Under the pieces are notes generated by a model, which worked only from the letters and a program-made list of their open reading frames with translations, made no database searches and was not told the origin of the DNA. A program made the translations under genes and the position numbers. A DNA stretch of 64,000 nt from Alteromonas aestuariivivens (GTDB lineage: Bacteria; Pseudomonadota; Gammaproteobacteria; Enterobacterales; Alteromonadaceae), in assembly GCF_003367475.1 (NCBI RefSeq), contig NZ_QRHA01000002.1:186001-250000 (forward strand), in the 5' to 3' direction. Positions 8,733 to 18,660 of this stretch are shown here, one piece after another (position 1 is the first letter of the stretch; every line of letters starts with the position of its first letter).

Positions 8733-10082
8733 GTGTCTAAAGCTTTAACCATTGCCAAATTCGGCGGTACCAGTGTGGCTAACTATGCAGCCATGCAAAA
8801 CTGTGCCCGTATCGTTGCCAACAATTCCGATACCCGAATTGTGGTTGTCAGCGCTTCAGCCGGCGTGACCAACTTTCTGGTCAGCCTGGCCCATACTCCA
8901 ATGACTCAGGACCAGATAACCGAAACCTGCAATTCCATTGAAGCCATTGAGATGGCGATTTTGGAAGAATTACAGGACCGGGAGAGTGTTGCCCCCAAGC
9001 TCAATGATTTGCTTGAAGAATTACGCGAACTTGCCTTCCATGAAGAAATTCTGCATCGCAACGATCTGAAAGATCAGCTGCTCTCCATGGGTGAGCGTAT
9101 GTCGTCTTTAATGTTCAGTGCCGTGCTTGCCGAGCAGGATGTGGCCAGCCTCAATTTTGACGTTCGCAATGTGCTGCGCACCGACAGCGAATTCGGCGCT
9201 GCTGCACCTGAACTGGAGACCATTGCAGCTTTGGCAAAGCAACTGCTACAGCCCGAACTGAAAGATTCTGTGGTGGTTACCCAGGGGTTTGTGGGTTGTG
9301 ATGCCGAAGGGCGCACCACCACTCTGGGCAGGGGAGGCTCAGATTTTACCGCTGCCCTGCTGGCCGAGGCACTGGATGCCGACGTGTGTGAAATATGGAC
9401 TGACGTAATTGGTGTGTATACCACTGACCCGCGCATTACGCCAGCCGCGCGCCCATTGCCGGAATTGAGCTTTGAAGAGGCGGCTGAAATGGCAACTTTC
9501 GGTGCCAAGGTACTGCACCCGGCGACCATGGAACCGGCTTTGCGCAAAGACATCAAGGTATTTGTCGGTTCCAGTAAAGAGCCGGAGAAAGGCGGCACCT
9601 GGATCATGCGCGATTGTGCCGAAGAACCCCCTTATCGGGCAATTACACGCCGCAAAGAGCAGGTGATGGTGACAGTGAAAACGCCCAAGATGATGTATGC
9701 GCAGGGCTTTTTGCAGCAAGTGTTTGCGATCATTGCCAAACATAAGCTCAGCGTGGATCTGGTGACCACATCAGAGATTTCCGTATCGTTCACTCTGGAT
9801 AATCCGGCCAATTCCGTAGCCCAGCGCCTGAACAAGGAGACCCTGGCTGAGCTGCAAACCCTGTGTGATGTGGTGGTGGAAGACGGTTACGACCTGGTAA
9901 CGGTGGTGGGCAACAATATGCAAACCGCCAAAGGCGTGTCGAGCAAAATCTTTGCCGCCGTGGCCGAGTACAATCTGCGTATGATTTGTTTCGGCGCCAA
10001 TCCTCATAATTTGTCGTTTCTGGTTAACGAAAGCGACAGCTCGGAAATAGTGCAGGAACTCCACAAAGCACTGTTTGAGTAA
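8733..10082 (+). CDS. lysC: Aspartokinase III (LysC type)
   Basis: A 449-residue monofunctional aspartokinase that phosphorylates L-aspartate, the first step to lysine, threonine and methionine. The kinase domain has KFGGTSV, GFVGCDAEGRTTTLGRGGSD and the LHPATMEPA loop. Two ACT-like segments occupy the last 150 residues (TVKTPKMMYAQGFLQQVFAI; VVGNNMQTAKGVSSKIF), as in the lysine-sensitive E. coli LysC. The start is GTG with GGAG about 9 bases upstream. Feedback by lysine is inferred from family similarity only. Confidence 0.93.
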   Translation: MSKALTIAKFGGTSVANYAAMQNCARIVANNSDTRIVVVSASAGVTNFLVSLAHTPMTQDQITETCNSIEAIEMAILEELQDRESVAPKLNDLLEELRELAFHEEILHRNDLKDQLLSMGERMSSLMFSAVLAEQDVASLNFDVRNVLRTDSEFGAAAPELETIAALAKQLLQPELKDSVVVTQGFVGCDAEGRTTTLGRGGSDFTAALLAEALDADVCEIWTDVIGVYTTDPRITPAARPLPELSFEEAAEMATFGAKVLHPATMEPALRKDIKVFVGSSKEPEKGGTWIMRDCAEEPPYRAITRRKEQVMVTVKTPKMMYAQGFLQQVFAIIAKHKLSVDLVTTSEISVSFTLDNPANSVAQRLNKETLAELQTLCDVVVEDGYDLVTVVGNNMQTAKGVSSKIFAAVAEYNLRMICFGANPHNLSFLVNESDSSEIVQELHKALFE

Positions 10083-10093
10083 CACTATAGGTA

Positions 10094-10135
10094 AACAGGG
10101 CGAAGGTCTTTTCCCGCGCCCTGTTCATTCTTTTT
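10094..10135 (+). terminator. Rho-independent terminator after lysC
   Basis: AACAGGGCG (10094-10102) pairs with CGCCCTGTT (10117-10125), a 9-bp stem with a 14-base loop, followed by CATTC and five T. It separates lysC from the convergent FG-GAP gene. Confidence 0.8.
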
Positions 10136-10153
10136 CGGCGACGTTATTGATTG

Positions 10154-11674
10154 TCAGTAAACGATCCCCGAAGCAATCAGATGTACACTGTCACCAACCG
10201 CAACAGGCACTCCCATTTCTTCACAATTCCAGCTGGCTTTCATGGTGTAATTGCGTGCTACGTTGGCAGCGGCGGTACAACTAACCCGACGTTTGTCCGA
10301 AATACCTTGCGTGGATGCTCCGGCAACGGCTGCGTCAGTAACTTCACCGTCAATCAGAATAGCGACCCTGTCGCCAGGATGGGTTACCAGCCCGGCAGCT
10401 GAACAGTTCCAGTTTGAGTGAGGCCCAAGCAACTGTACGCTTTGACGAGTGGTGATGTTTTTGCACCGGACCCGACTGGTGGTAATGCCGGTTACGGCTC
10501 CAAGCAGGGGAGAAGCGGCTGTGCGATTGTAGAACACCCTGACCATATCTGTGGCCGAATCATTGACAATTAAATCCTTCACCCCATCACCATCGAAATC
10601 AGCGCTGGCAATGGACTCGACCGAGGAAACGTCGCCTGGATTGGGTTCGGTGGAAAAGTCGATGCGTTCTGCTGGTCGGCCAAGGGAATTACTTAGCAGA
10701 ACAGCTACGCCTGAGTCTTCGTAGCCTACTGCTGCGGCGTAATCCTTTATGCCGTCATTGTTAAGGTCTACAAGTTGTATATCCAGCGGACGGTCTTCAA
10801 TGAAACGATACAGTCTTGCAAACTGAAAATTGGCTGCCCCGTCATTTCGATAAAAAGCCAGCCCGTCCTCGCGGGTAACCACCAGATCCGGCGTGCCATC
10901 CAGGTTAAAGTCCTCCGCCGTCAACTGAAATGGGTTGTCGAGTGCATCGATTTCAATGTGCTCCCAATACCATCCGTCGCCATCACTGAGTAACACGTGC
11001 ACGGTATCTTCTCCAAGGCTTGAAATTGCCAGGTCGGTGGCACCATCGGCATCAAAATCAGCGGGAGCACCGGCAACTGAGAAACGGCCTATTGGTACCG
11101 GGGTAATGCGGGTGAAATCACCAGAGCCATTGTTCACAAGCAAGGTCAGATAAACACTGCCCAAATTGTTGATAACGAAAATGTCCTCATGACCGTCCCT
11201 GTCCCAATCCAGAAATTTGATGTCGCGGGCATTTTCGCCGCCCGCCAGACCATAGGTGCGACTGCTGTTAAATTGCCCGATACCGTCGTTGATAAGAACA
11301 GTGACTGTGTCTGACTCGGCGTTGGATACTGCCATGTCGAGATCACCGTCGTCATCAATGTCGGCGACATCGATGGCCGCTGGGCTGAGCCCGGTCGGGT
11401 ATTCTACGCCGGGCAAGAAACCGCCGATTCCGTCATTCAGATAAACCACTACGGAACGCCCGTCTTCAAAAAATCCGAAGTAGTAAATACTCGCCGCAAT
11501 ATCTGGCGCACCGTCGCCATTAAAGTCACCGGTGATCACAGCAAAGGGTTCACCGGGCACGTTTAAGGTTGTCTCATCGAAGACGAACTGCGCACGACTT
11601 TGCCAGGCCATAAACAGGCAGGTGAGTAAAATCCAAAGGGTTAAAATTTCAATTTTGGTGAATCGTTGCTCCAT
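10154..11674 (-). CDS. Exported FG-GAP/VCBS repeat protein with C-terminal Cys modules
   Basis: A 506-residue exported protein. After a signal peptide (MEQRFTKIEILTLWILLTC… to SRAQ) come seven FG-GAP/VCBS repeats, each with a DxDxDG-type calcium loop: DFNGDGAPD, DIDDDGDLD, DWDRDGHED, DFDADGATD, DFNLDGTPD, DLNNDGIKD, DFDGDGVKD. Seven repeats fit an integrin-like seven-bladed propeller. The last 114 residues hold two copies of a different unit, each with a first Cys, then (S/N)WNC and G(D)xV. ATG 11674 suits the signal peptide and has AGGA 11 bases upstream; longer starts at 11686 and 11749 exist. Function unknown; probably surface or periplasmic. Confidence 0.8.
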   Translation of the reverse strand: MEQRFTKIEILTLWILLTCLFMAWQSRAQFVFDETTLNVPGEPFAVITGDFNGDGAPDIAASIYYFGFFEDGRSVVVYLNDGIGGFLPGVEYPTGLSPAAIDVADIDDDGDLDMAVSNAESDTVTVLINDGIGQFNSSRTYGLAGGENARDIKFLDWDRDGHEDIFVINNLGSVYLTLLVNNGSGDFTRITPVPIGRFSVAGAPADFDADGATDLAISSLGEDTVHVLLSDGDGWYWEHIEIDALDNPFQLTAEDFNLDGTPDLVVTREDGLAFYRNDGAANFQFARLYRFIEDRPLDIQLVDLNNDGIKDYAAAVGYEDSGVAVLLSNSLGRPAERIDFSTEPNPGDVSSVESIASADFDGDGVKDLIVNDSATDMVRVFYNRTAASPLLGAVTGITTSRVRCKNITTRQSVQLLGPHSNWNCSAAGLVTHPGDRVAILIDGEVTDAAVAGASTQGISDKRRVSCTAAANVARNYTMKASWNCEEMGVPVAVGDSVHLIASGIVY

Positions 11675-11851
11675 GATGATAGTCATCCTGATTTGGTTTG
11701 GTTTGCAGAGGGGACAGCACTCGGTGCTGCGGATGATGTGCAACATCACCTCGTGAGAAAGACGTTTACCTGAACAGGAATGTTCGCGCTGTGCACTCGC
11801 TTTCCTAATCGAACAGCTATAAGCATAGACAACTTACTAAAGTTATGAGGC

Positions 11852-11879
11852 AAAAAAGGCAGCTTTTGAGCTGCCTTTT
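11852..11879 (-). terminator. Rho-independent terminator after the MCP gene
   Basis: AAAAGGCAGCT and AGCTGCCTTTT (11854-11864 and 11869-11879) form an 11-bp hairpin with a 4-base loop. Read on the minus strand it is followed by a T-rich tract. It lies 24 bases after the chemoreceptor stop and ahead of the FG-GAP gene, so the two are likely transcribed separately. Confidence 0.85.
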
Positions 11880-11902
11880 CGGGTTTTGAAGGGAATGTCA
11901 GT

Positions 11903-13927
11903 TCAGACTTTGAATTGGCGGATAGACTGTTTGAGTTCTTCGGCCAGTCGCGCCACTTCGTGGCTTGAATCGGAAGTCTGCTGGGCTCCCACAGAGGTTT
12001 CTTCGGCAATACCTACTATGGTTTCGAGCTTTTCGCTGATTTCCTGTGAAACGGTGTTTTGCTCGCGGGCAGATTGTTCAATCTGCGAACTGACATCGTG
12101 AGCTTTGTGCACGGCATCGGAGATAACATCAAGTGCCTGGGTCGCGCGTTCTGTTTGCTCAACGCACACTGCGGTTTGTTCTTTACCCTGGTTCATTACC
12201 GCAACGGCTTTCTCAGCGCCGGCCTGCAGTACTTCTATCATCGCATTGATTTCCTGGGTGGACTCCTGGGTGCGACTGGCCAGCGTGCGCACTTCGTCGG
12301 CAACAACGGCAAAACCACGCCCCTGTTCTCCAGCACGGGCTGCTTCAATTGCGGCGTTGAGTGCCAGCAGGTTGGTCTGGTCGGCAACCCCGCGAATTAC
12401 GTCCAGAATTCCACCAATGCTGGCGCTGTCCTGGTGAAGCTTGTTAATAACTGTTGCGGCTTCCTGAACATCCCGGGCCAGTATTTCAATGGTGGATTTA
12501 TTCTCTACCGAAATCTTACGCACGTTTTGCGCTTCTGCATCCGCATGGCGGATCTGGTTCAGGGTGTCTTCAGCGTTGCTCATAACCAGCTGAGATGTAG
12601 AGTGCATCTCGGTAGTTGCAGTGGCTACCTGGGCAATTTGCGATTTCTGATCCTGAATCGAGTGGGTGGTTTGTGCGGTAACCGTTGAGGTTTGCTCGGA
12701 AGCGGCTGCCAATTGCTCAGCCCGGTTATTGATACCGGCTATCAAGCTTTTCAGGCTGCCAATCAAACGGTTGCAGTTGCGTGCGAGCTGTCCGAATTCG
12801 TCTTGTGCCGAATCGTCCATACGCTGAGTCAGATCCCCTGAAGATGCTACATTCAGAAGTTCATTAACCCGGTTCAGCGGGCGGGTGATGGCAATGACGG
12901 TAAAGTAGCCGATACCGGCAGCAATCACTAATGAAATCAACACAACAATAATCACCATGGTATTACCCATGCTGACTTTTGAGGAAACCTGTTGCTCTAC
13001 CTCGCTGGCTTTCTTGTCAGCCAGTACCAGCAGCTTTTCCAGATCCTCGATTGCCTGGCTGATGTTGTCGTCCGAGCGGTTCAGGGCTGCTTCGGCGGCA
13101 TTGCGATGCTCAAGGCGATCAACGTGGAGTTGAAGAACACCGTCTTTGGCGGTGATGGCATTCAATGCGTTGCCGACCAGATCATTGATTTCTTCCAGAC
13201 TGCCAGATGAATCCTGTCCATCTGCTGCACGCATCATGTCGGACAGTTTTCCGGAAACCTGGGATACAACCAGTTCTACTTCGTTCCCCAGGGTTTGTGA
13301 GCGCTGCAGTGTCTGGGTTTTGATGTATTCGTAGGATACGGTTAGCAGAGACAGCAGGGAGGTTTCCAGCTGTCCACCAATTTTCGCAGCAGCTGACAGT
13401 TTTGAGTTGTTTTTCACCGCATTCAGATCTGAAAAATCAAGTAGATAGGTTGCAGCATCATCTGCACCGTCTTCTGCCTCGCCCAGCTTGTCATCTATCG
13501 CGTTGCGCATATTCATATAGGCACGATGACTGGAATACATTTTTTCAACGTTAGTGATGTAAGCGTCATACGCGCCTTTGGCGTTATTCAGGGTTTGCCT
13601 GAGCTGAGGCTCGTCGCTGACGACCTTGGCCAGTTCCTGATACTGCTGCTCAAAATTCTGTTTACTCTGATTGAAGCTACGCTGTTTCTGATCCAGGCCG
13701 GCAAGATCTTCTTCAATGTAAGATTCAAATGTAAGGCGGCCCATATTCAGGAAGCTTGCTTTAAGTGCACTGCTCCCGGCCAGGGTTGGGAGAGCGAGAG
13801 TATTGACCTCTTCGGTGGCAGAGCCCACGGAGTTCAGGTTGATGAGAGACGAAATGCTGATTATAACTAACAGCAAACTGATGGTTATAAAACCACCTAT
13901 AATACGCATTGCTACTGTAATTTTCAT
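11903..13927 (-). CDS. Methyl-accepting chemotaxis protein
   Basis: A 674-residue transmembrane chemoreceptor. A first membrane segment lies near residues 10-30. A long all-helical periplasmic domain follows (about 35-310), of HBM-like size. The second membrane segment ([19 protein letters not shown]) leads into a HAMP domain ([20 protein letters not shown]). The signalling hairpin tip reads [20 protein letters not shown] with [15 protein letters not shown] after it. No C-terminal CheR-binding pentapeptide is seen. AGGAG lies 6 bases upstream of the ATG. No che genes are nearby, so it is an orphan receptor; its ligand is unknown. Confidence 0.93.
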   Translation of the reverse strand: MKITVAMRIIGGFITISLLLVIISISSLINLNSVGSATEEVNTLALPTLAGSSALKASFLNMGRLTFESYIEEDLAGLDQKQRSFNQSKQNFEQQYQELAKVVSDEPQLRQTLNNAKGAYDAYITNVEKMYSSHRAYMNMRNAIDDKLGEAEDGADDAATYLLDFSDLNAVKNNSKLSAAAKIGGQLETSLLSLLTVSYEYIKTQTLQRSQTLGNEVELVVSQVSGKLSDMMRAADGQDSSGSLEEINDLVGNALNAITAKDGVLQLHVDRLEHRNAAEAALNRSDDNISQAIEDLEKLLVLADKKASEVEQQVSSKVSMGNTMVIIVVLISLVIAAGIGYFTVIAITRPLNRVNELLNVASSGDLTQRMDDSAQDEFGQLARNCNRLIGSLKSLIAGINNRAEQLAAASEQTSTVTAQTTHSIQDQKSQIAQVATATTEMHSTSQLVMSNAEDTLNQIRHADAEAQNVRKISVENKSTIEILARDVQEAATVINKLHQDSASIGGILDVIRGVADQTNLLALNAAIEAARAGEQGRGFAVVADEVRTLASRTQESTQEINAMIEVLQAGAEKAVAVMNQGKEQTAVCVEQTERATQALDVISDAVHKAHDVSSQIEQSAREQNTVSQEISEKLETIVGIAEETSVGAQQTSDSSHEVARLAEELKQSIRQFKV

Positions 13928-14298
13928 CGGAACTCCTGAACAATTACATTGTTATACTTCGTGCGGCTAACCGCAATTGTGACAAATATTTTACATAAGT
14001 GCATCATTTAAAATCACTTATGCAGCGGTTTGTGGCCTGAGTAACCGATGACCCTGCTACGCATTAAATTGACTCACAGCTCATACTCAGCCCAAGTAGA
14101 CCCCTGAAACCCTTGGGATTAGCAGTTTGGGGGAGCATCCGGGCACGCAAAAGATGGGTAAAGTCAGGTTTCGCATGCGTTTCCCGATGCAATGCTGATA
14201 AAAGTGTATTTTCAACATGGCTACCAACCTTTATCGGCCGCAATGGCCATAACTTTACCGTGAGAGTGGCCTTGAGGGTGTGAAATTTATTGGTAGGA
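13928..14298. other. Intergenic region between the MCP and apaH
   Basis: This 371-base stretch has no supported gene. It must hold the MCP promoter on the minus strand. The main structure seen is an inverted repeat, CATAAGTG (13994-14001) and CACTTATG (14015-14022), separated by 13 AT-rich bases and about 67 bases upstream of the MCP start. A CCCAAG/CTTGGG pair lies near 14091-14117. No convincing terminator was found after apaH. Confidence 0.5.
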
Positions 14299-15132
14299 TC
14301 AGTTCGCCTTTACCCGGATCACGCGAGCATCTTCAATACGGTAGGCACTCATACGTTGCCCCCACACATAGCCGGTATCCAGCCCGATAAACTGTGAATT
14401 GTGGGTCTCGCCCGCCAGTGCCGCCCAATGCCCGAATAAAATGGTTTCATGGCTCTGCAGTTTTGGGTTTGGGATCTCGAACCAGGGAGTCAGTAATTTC
14501 TCTGACTCGGGTGCGCCTTTATGGGCAAACTCCAAATCCTTGTCGCCTTTCAGAAATCGCATACGGGTAGTGGCATTGATGATGAATCTCAGGCGGGAGT
14601 AGCCGCTGCTGTGATCTGACCAATGATGTGGATCGCTGCCGTACATATGTTCCAGAAGTTGGCGGTAATCCGGCCCGCGAAGCACCGAGCTGACTTCTTC
14701 GCTATGTTCCAGCAATTCCTTGGTAGACCAGTGGGGGTAAAGCCCGGCATGTACCATTACATACCCCGGATGAATCTGCTGGGCGAGGGGGAAGTTGCGG
14801 AACCATTCAATAGCTTCAGGCAAAATTGGGCTGTCCAGCAGCTTTTTTAACTTGTCACTTTTTTTGGCTTTTTTGAGCCCTTCGCACACGGCCAGAAAGT
14901 GCAAATCATGATTGCCCAGCACGGAAGAAAATCGATCGCCCAGCTTCATCAGGTAATTCACCGTTTTCAGTGAATTACTGCCTCTGGCGACAAGATCACC
15001 CACGGCATAGAGCCGGTCCCGTTCAGGATTGAATTTTGCCTTGTCCAACAGGCGCATTAGCCCGTCATAACACCCTTGAATGTCACCCACGACCAGGGTC
15101 TGGGCTTTTGATTTACGCTTAATTGATAACAT
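14299..15132 (-). CDS. apaH: Bis(5'-nucleosyl)-tetraphosphatase, symmetrical
   Basis: A 277-residue ApaH, which splits Ap4A symmetrically to two ADP and can remove Np4 RNA caps. The metallophosphatase motifs are all visible: VVGDIQGCYDGL, AVGDLVARGSNS, LGNHDLHFLAV, and later VMVHAGLYPHW and LFGHWAAL. It is the last gene of the lptD-surA-pdxA-rsmA-apaG-apaH operon, and its start overlaps the end of apaG by 14 bases, which suggests translational coupling. Confidence 0.95.
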   Translation of the reverse strand: MLSIKRKSKAQTLVVGDIQGCYDGLMRLLDKAKFNPERDRLYAVGDLVARGSNSLKTVNYLMKLGDRFSSVLGNHDLHFLAVCEGLKKAKKSDKLKKLLDSPILPEAIEWFRNFPLAQQIHPGYVMVHAGLYPHWSTKELLEHSEEVSSVLRGPDYRQLLEHMYGSDPHHWSDHSSGYSRLRFIINATTRMRFLKGDKDLEFAHKGAPESEKLLTPWFEIPNPKLQSHETILFGHWAALAGETHNSQFIGLDTGYVWGQRMSAYRIEDARVIRVKAN

Positions 15133-15493
15133 TCGGTACTGCCAGGGTAAATATGTCTATTGGGGCGCGGAATTCGAGCCCGTTGTCGGTGGTCATTTCA
15201 TAGTACCCCTGCATATTGCCCACGGGGGTATCGATAATGGCACCGCTGGTGTATTGAAACTCGTCACCCGGTTCAATGATTGGCTGCTTGCCTACTACGC
15301 CCGCCCCCCGAATTTCTGAGCTTTTTCCATTGGCATCGGTGATCAGCCAGTAGCGATTGAGCAATTGCACGGTGACGTCACTGCGATTCTGGATCGTGAT
15401 GTGATAGGCAAAGGCGTATTTACCCGGCTGCTCCGGCGCGTGCTCGGGCAAATACCGGGTAGCAACGTAGATCAGAATATCCGGTTCAGCCAT
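15119..15493 (-). CDS. apaG: ApaG domain protein (Co2+/Mg2+ efflux protein)
   Basis: A 124-residue ApaG with the usual fibronectin-III-like fold motifs: [44 protein letters not shown] and [12 protein letters not shown]. The ATG at 15493 overlaps the end of rsmA by 8 bases and begins the family's normal N-terminus. The frame is open further upstream, but those residues lie inside rsmA and do not match the family. The biochemical function is poorly defined; the gene is almost always beside apaH. Confidence 0.92.
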   Translation of the reverse strand: MAEPDILIYVATRYLPEHAPEQPGKYAFAYHITIQNRSDVTVQLLNRYWLITDANGKSSEIRGAGVVGKQPIIEPGDEFQYTSGAIIDTPVGNMQGYYEMTTDNGLEFRAPIDIFTLAVPNVIN

Positions 15494-16319
15494 GAGACGG
15501 CGGAAGACCTTCTTTCTTATTGACCAGATTGGCAATGTCGGCAAAATTCTGCAACGACAGGGTTTCTGCCCGCGCCCCGGGATCCAGCCCAAGGGACGCG
15601 AGTTCCGCTTCATCCAGGCATTCTTTGAGGCTGTTGCGAATGGTTTTGCGCCGTTGGTTAAACGCTTGCGCACAGACACGTTCCAGCGTGGTTACCGAAT
15701 CAACCTGAACTGGTGGCTGTTTGTGCGGGACCAGCCTGACCACGGCAGAATCCACTTTAGGCGGTGGCTTGAAGGCGTCTGGTGGTACTTCCAGAACTGG
15801 CATCACAGCGCAAAAATACTGCGCCATAACTGAAAGTCGCCCGTAGTTGCGGTTGCCAGGGCCGGCAGCCAGACGGCTGACGACTTCTTTTTGCAACATG
15901 AAGTGCATGTCCATGATCACGTTGCTGAAGTCGAACAGGTGAAACATCAACGGTGTGGAAATGTTGTAGGGGAGGTTACCAAATACCCGCAAAGGTTTTT
16001 CCGGAAACCGGGATTGCTGCTGTACGGCAGCAAAATCCAGTGTCAGGGCGTCCTGCTCGATGATGGTCAGCTTATCTGCGTGAAACGGATGATGCCGTAA
16101 CCGTTTGGCCAAATCCCGGTCGAGTTCGACTACCGTCAGCGCGTTTACGCGCTCACACACAGGATCGGTTAATGCACCCAGTCCCGGACCGATTTCCAGC
16201 AGGTTTTCACCATTTTGCGGGTGAATGGCGTTAACGATCTTTTCGATTACATAATCGTCGTGCAAAAAGTTTTGCCCGAATCTTTTTCGGGCTGTGTGGC
16301 CCAAATGTGTTTTGCTCAT
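15486..16319 (-). CDS. rsmA: 16S rRNA (adenine1518/1519-N6)-dimethyltransferase
   Basis: A 277-residue RsmA/KsgA that dimethylates two adjacent adenines near the 3' end of 16S rRNA during 30S maturation. Motifs: [16 protein letters not shown] at the N-terminus, the SAM-binding [10 protein letters not shown], and the catalytic [14 protein letters not shown]. The C-terminal domain has [14 protein letters not shown] and [12 protein letters not shown]. The start overlaps the pdxA stop (ATGA), and its end overlaps apaG. Confidence 0.96.
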   Translation of the reverse strand: MSKTHLGHTARKRFGQNFLHDDYVIEKIVNAIHPQNGENLLEIGPGLGALTDPVCERVNALTVVELDRDLAKRLRHHPFHADKLTIIEQDALTLDFAAVQQQSRFPEKPLRVFGNLPYNISTPLMFHLFDFSNVIMDMHFMLQKEVVSRLAAGPGNRNYGRLSVMAQYFCAVMPVLEVPPDAFKPPPKVDSAVVRLVPHKQPPVQVDSVTTLERVCAQAFNQRRKTIRNSLKECLDEAELASLGLDPGARAETLSLQNFADIANLVNKKEGLPPSHG

Positions 16320-17299
16320 GATTGACGCCGCGCCAGTTCAATGGCTTTGTTCAGTGCATTGCGGAAGCTGCCTGCATCGGCCTGCCCGGTACCGGCCAGA
16401 TCCGTAGCGGTTCCGTGGTCGACGGATGTGCGAATAAAAGGCAATCCAAGGGTAATGTTAACTGCCGAGCCAAACCCCTTGTATTTTAGTACTGGTAAGC
16501 CCTGATCGTGGTACATCGCCAGCACCACATCCGCCTCATCGAGGTATTTGGGCTGAAATATGGTGTCGGCAGGCAGTGGCCCGGTAATTCTGATGCCTTC
16601 GGCCCGCAGTTCGTCCAGGGCCGGGATCATGGTGAGAATTTCTTCTTTACCAATGTGACCGCCTTCACCGGCATGTGGGTTTAGGCCACATACAAAAATA
16701 TGCGGTTCGGCGATGGCAAACTTGGACCTGAGATCCTGGTCAATGATCCGGATCACCTTATGCAGACGTTCCCGGGTGATGGCTTTGGACACGTATGCGA
16801 GCGGAATGTGCGTGGTGGCCAGAGCCACATTGAGCCCCTCGGTCGACAACAGCATAACCACGTCGGAGGTACCTGATTCCAGCGCAAAAAATTCCGTGTG
16901 GCCACTGAAGGACACACCGGATTTATTAATAATGCCTTTGTGTACCGGGCCGGTAACGACGGCATCAAAATCGCCGTTCATATTTGCAGCACAGGACTGA
17001 CGCAGGGTTTCCACAACATAGCGCCCGTTTTCGCTGCTGAGCTTGCCGGGCGTAACTTCTTCAGCCAAGTCGATTTGCTGTATATAAAGTTCTCCGGGAG
17101 CCTGAACGCGGGGGTTGTTTTTGTCAAACGGCAGCAGGGAAATGTTGAGGCCCAACAGGCGGGCACGGGCTTCCAGCATACCCTGGTCAGCAAACACAAC
17201 TATCTGCTCATTCCAATGGGTCTGAGCAAGCTCAAGAATGATGTCCGGGCCTATCCCTGCGGGTTCGCCCGGCGTTACAGCGATTTTCAGCGGTTTCAT
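16316..17299 (-). CDS. pdxA: 4-hydroxythreonine-4-phosphate dehydrogenase
   Basis: A 327-residue PdxA of normal length, acting in the DXP-dependent pyridoxal phosphate pathway. Visible motifs include [13 protein letters not shown] at the N-terminus, [34 protein letters not shown] (metal-binding His) and [13 protein letters not shown]. Its partner enzyme, PdxJ, is encoded 10 kb away at 26909-27661. It lies in the lptD-surA operon with an ATGA overlap to rsmA. Confidence 0.96.
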   Translation of the reverse strand: MKPLKIAVTPGEPAGIGPDIILELAQTHWNEQIVVFADQGMLEARARLLGLNISLLPFDKNNPRVQAPGELYIQQIDLAEEVTPGKLSSENGRYVVETLRQSCAANMNGDFDAVVTGPVHKGIINKSGVSFSGHTEFFALESGTSDVVMLLSTEGLNVALATTHIPLAYVSKAITRERLHKVIRIIDQDLRSKFAIAEPHIFVCGLNPHAGEGGHIGKEEILTMIPALDELRAEGIRITGPLPADTIFQPKYLDEADVVLAMYHDQGLPVLKYKGFGSAVNITLGLPFIRTSVDHGTATDLAGTGQADAGSFRNALNKAIELARRQS

Positions 17300-17310
17300 G
17301 AAATTCCCTG

Positions 17311-18600
17311 TCAGCTGGCCTGATCCATTACTTCGATATACGCGGTATCGCGCATTTCTCGTAGCCAGGCTTCGGTTTCTTCGGAGAATTTACGATTGTA
17401 AATGAGCTGATAGGCTTTGTCTTCCTTGCGTTTCTCCGTGGCGTCGTCAAAGCGACGTTCAATGAGTTGGATCAAATGCCATCCGTGTACAGACCGGACC
17501 GGCTCACTGTATTCACCGGGTTCCATTGCTGCCAGGGCATCCTTAAACGCCGGTACGTACATTTCCGGATCGGCCCAACCCAGTTCCCCGCCACGAAGTG
17601 CGGAACCCGGATCTTCAGAATGCTCTTTGGCCAGTTCGGCAAAATCGGCTTCGCCGTCCATTACCTGTTGTCTGAACTCATTCAGCATGGATTTGGCTTT
17701 TTCTTCACTGAGGATGATAGAAGGCTTGATGAGAATATGCCGCGCATTCACTTCTTCAACCGTAACCGTTTCGATACCACGGGTGTCGCTGATTTGAAGA
17801 ATATGGAAGCCAGCGCCGCTGCGGATGGGGCCGATTAGTTCGCCCTTCTGCTTACCCTGGACCGCTTCAGCAAACAGGGTGGGCATGGAGTTGATGTTGG
17901 TCCATCCCATATCGCCGCCTTCCAGTGCCTCGGAGCCTGAGGAAGAGGCAATGGCTATTTTGGCAAAATCCGAACCGGTTTGTAGCAGTTCGATAACTTT
18001 GTCCGCACGATCGCGGGCGTCACTAATGTCTTCATCGCTGGGTTCAGGGGGGAAACCGATCAGAATGTGACCCAGACGGTATTCTGCCTGTTCGGCGCCC
18101 TGCTGGTCGATGAGTTTCATTAATGTACTTACTTCCTGTTCGGTGATGTAGATACGGCGTCGTACATTGGCGCGGCGAACTTCACCTACGATTAACTCTT
18201 CACGTACTTTTTCGCGATAGTCGTCGTAACTGATGCCGTCGCGCTGCAACTGGCGGCGCAGTTCCGCTACATCAGCCCCCTGGCTTGCAGCGATATTGGC
18301 AATGGTTTGTTCCAATTGTGGGTCGCTGATGCGAATGCCCATCCGGTCAGCCATCTGCATTTGCAGGCTCTTGATGATCAGGCGCTCAATCGCCTGCGTT
18401 CTCAGTGCCCGGTCAGAGGGGAGTGCCTGGTCATTGGCCTGGGCATTGAGTTTCACTTCTTCGATCAGCGACTGAATTTCACTTTCCAGTATGACGCCCT
18501 GATTGACGATGACCGATACCCGGTCAAGGGACACTTCCTGTGCCCAACTGTTCAATAACAGCAGCGCACTTAAACAAATTACCCGAATGAAGAACTTCAT
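17311..18600 (-). CDS. surA: Periplasmic peptidyl-prolyl isomerase / chaperone SurA
   Basis: A 429-residue SurA. A signal peptide (residues 1-20, ending NSWAQ) precedes the N-terminal chaperone region ([19 protein letters not shown]). Two parvulin domains follow: the first begins [14 protein letters not shown], the second [20 protein letters not shown] with [16 protein letters not shown]. It escorts outer-membrane proteins, including LptD, to the BAM complex; lptD is the gene just upstream. The length matches E. coli SurA (428). Confidence 0.96.
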   Translation of the reverse strand: MKFFIRVICLSALLLLNSWAQEVSLDRVSVIVNQGVILESEIQSLIEEVKLNAQANDQALPSDRALRTQAIERLIIKSLQMQMADRMGIRISDPQLEQTIANIAASQGADVAELRRQLQRDGISYDDYREKVREELIVGEVRRANVRRRIYITEQEVSTLMKLIDQQGAEQAEYRLGHILIGFPPEPSDEDISDARDRADKVIELLQTGSDFAKIAIASSSGSEALEGGDMGWTNINSMPTLFAEAVQGKQKGELIGPIRSGAGFHILQISDTRGIETVTVEEVNARHILIKPSIILSEEKAKSMLNEFRQQVMDGEADFAELAKEHSEDPGSALRGGELGWADPEMYVPAFKDALAAMEPGEYSEPVRSVHGWHLIQLIERRFDDATEKRKEDKAYQLIYNRKFSEETEAWLREMRDTAYIEVMDQAS

Positions 18601-18660
18601 ATTTACTCTTTCTTGTTGGTTTATTTAACGCGAGCGGTCTGGCAGGACCGCAGCGGAATC

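Noticed and set aside
14041..14160. Possible cyclic-di-GMP (GEMM) riboswitch upstream of the chemoreceptor, suggested by GGGCACGCAAAAG
   Set aside because: Only the short ACGCAAA piece matches. The flanking GGCAAACC, the tetraloop and the closing GGTAGCCGGGTTACC are missing on both strands.
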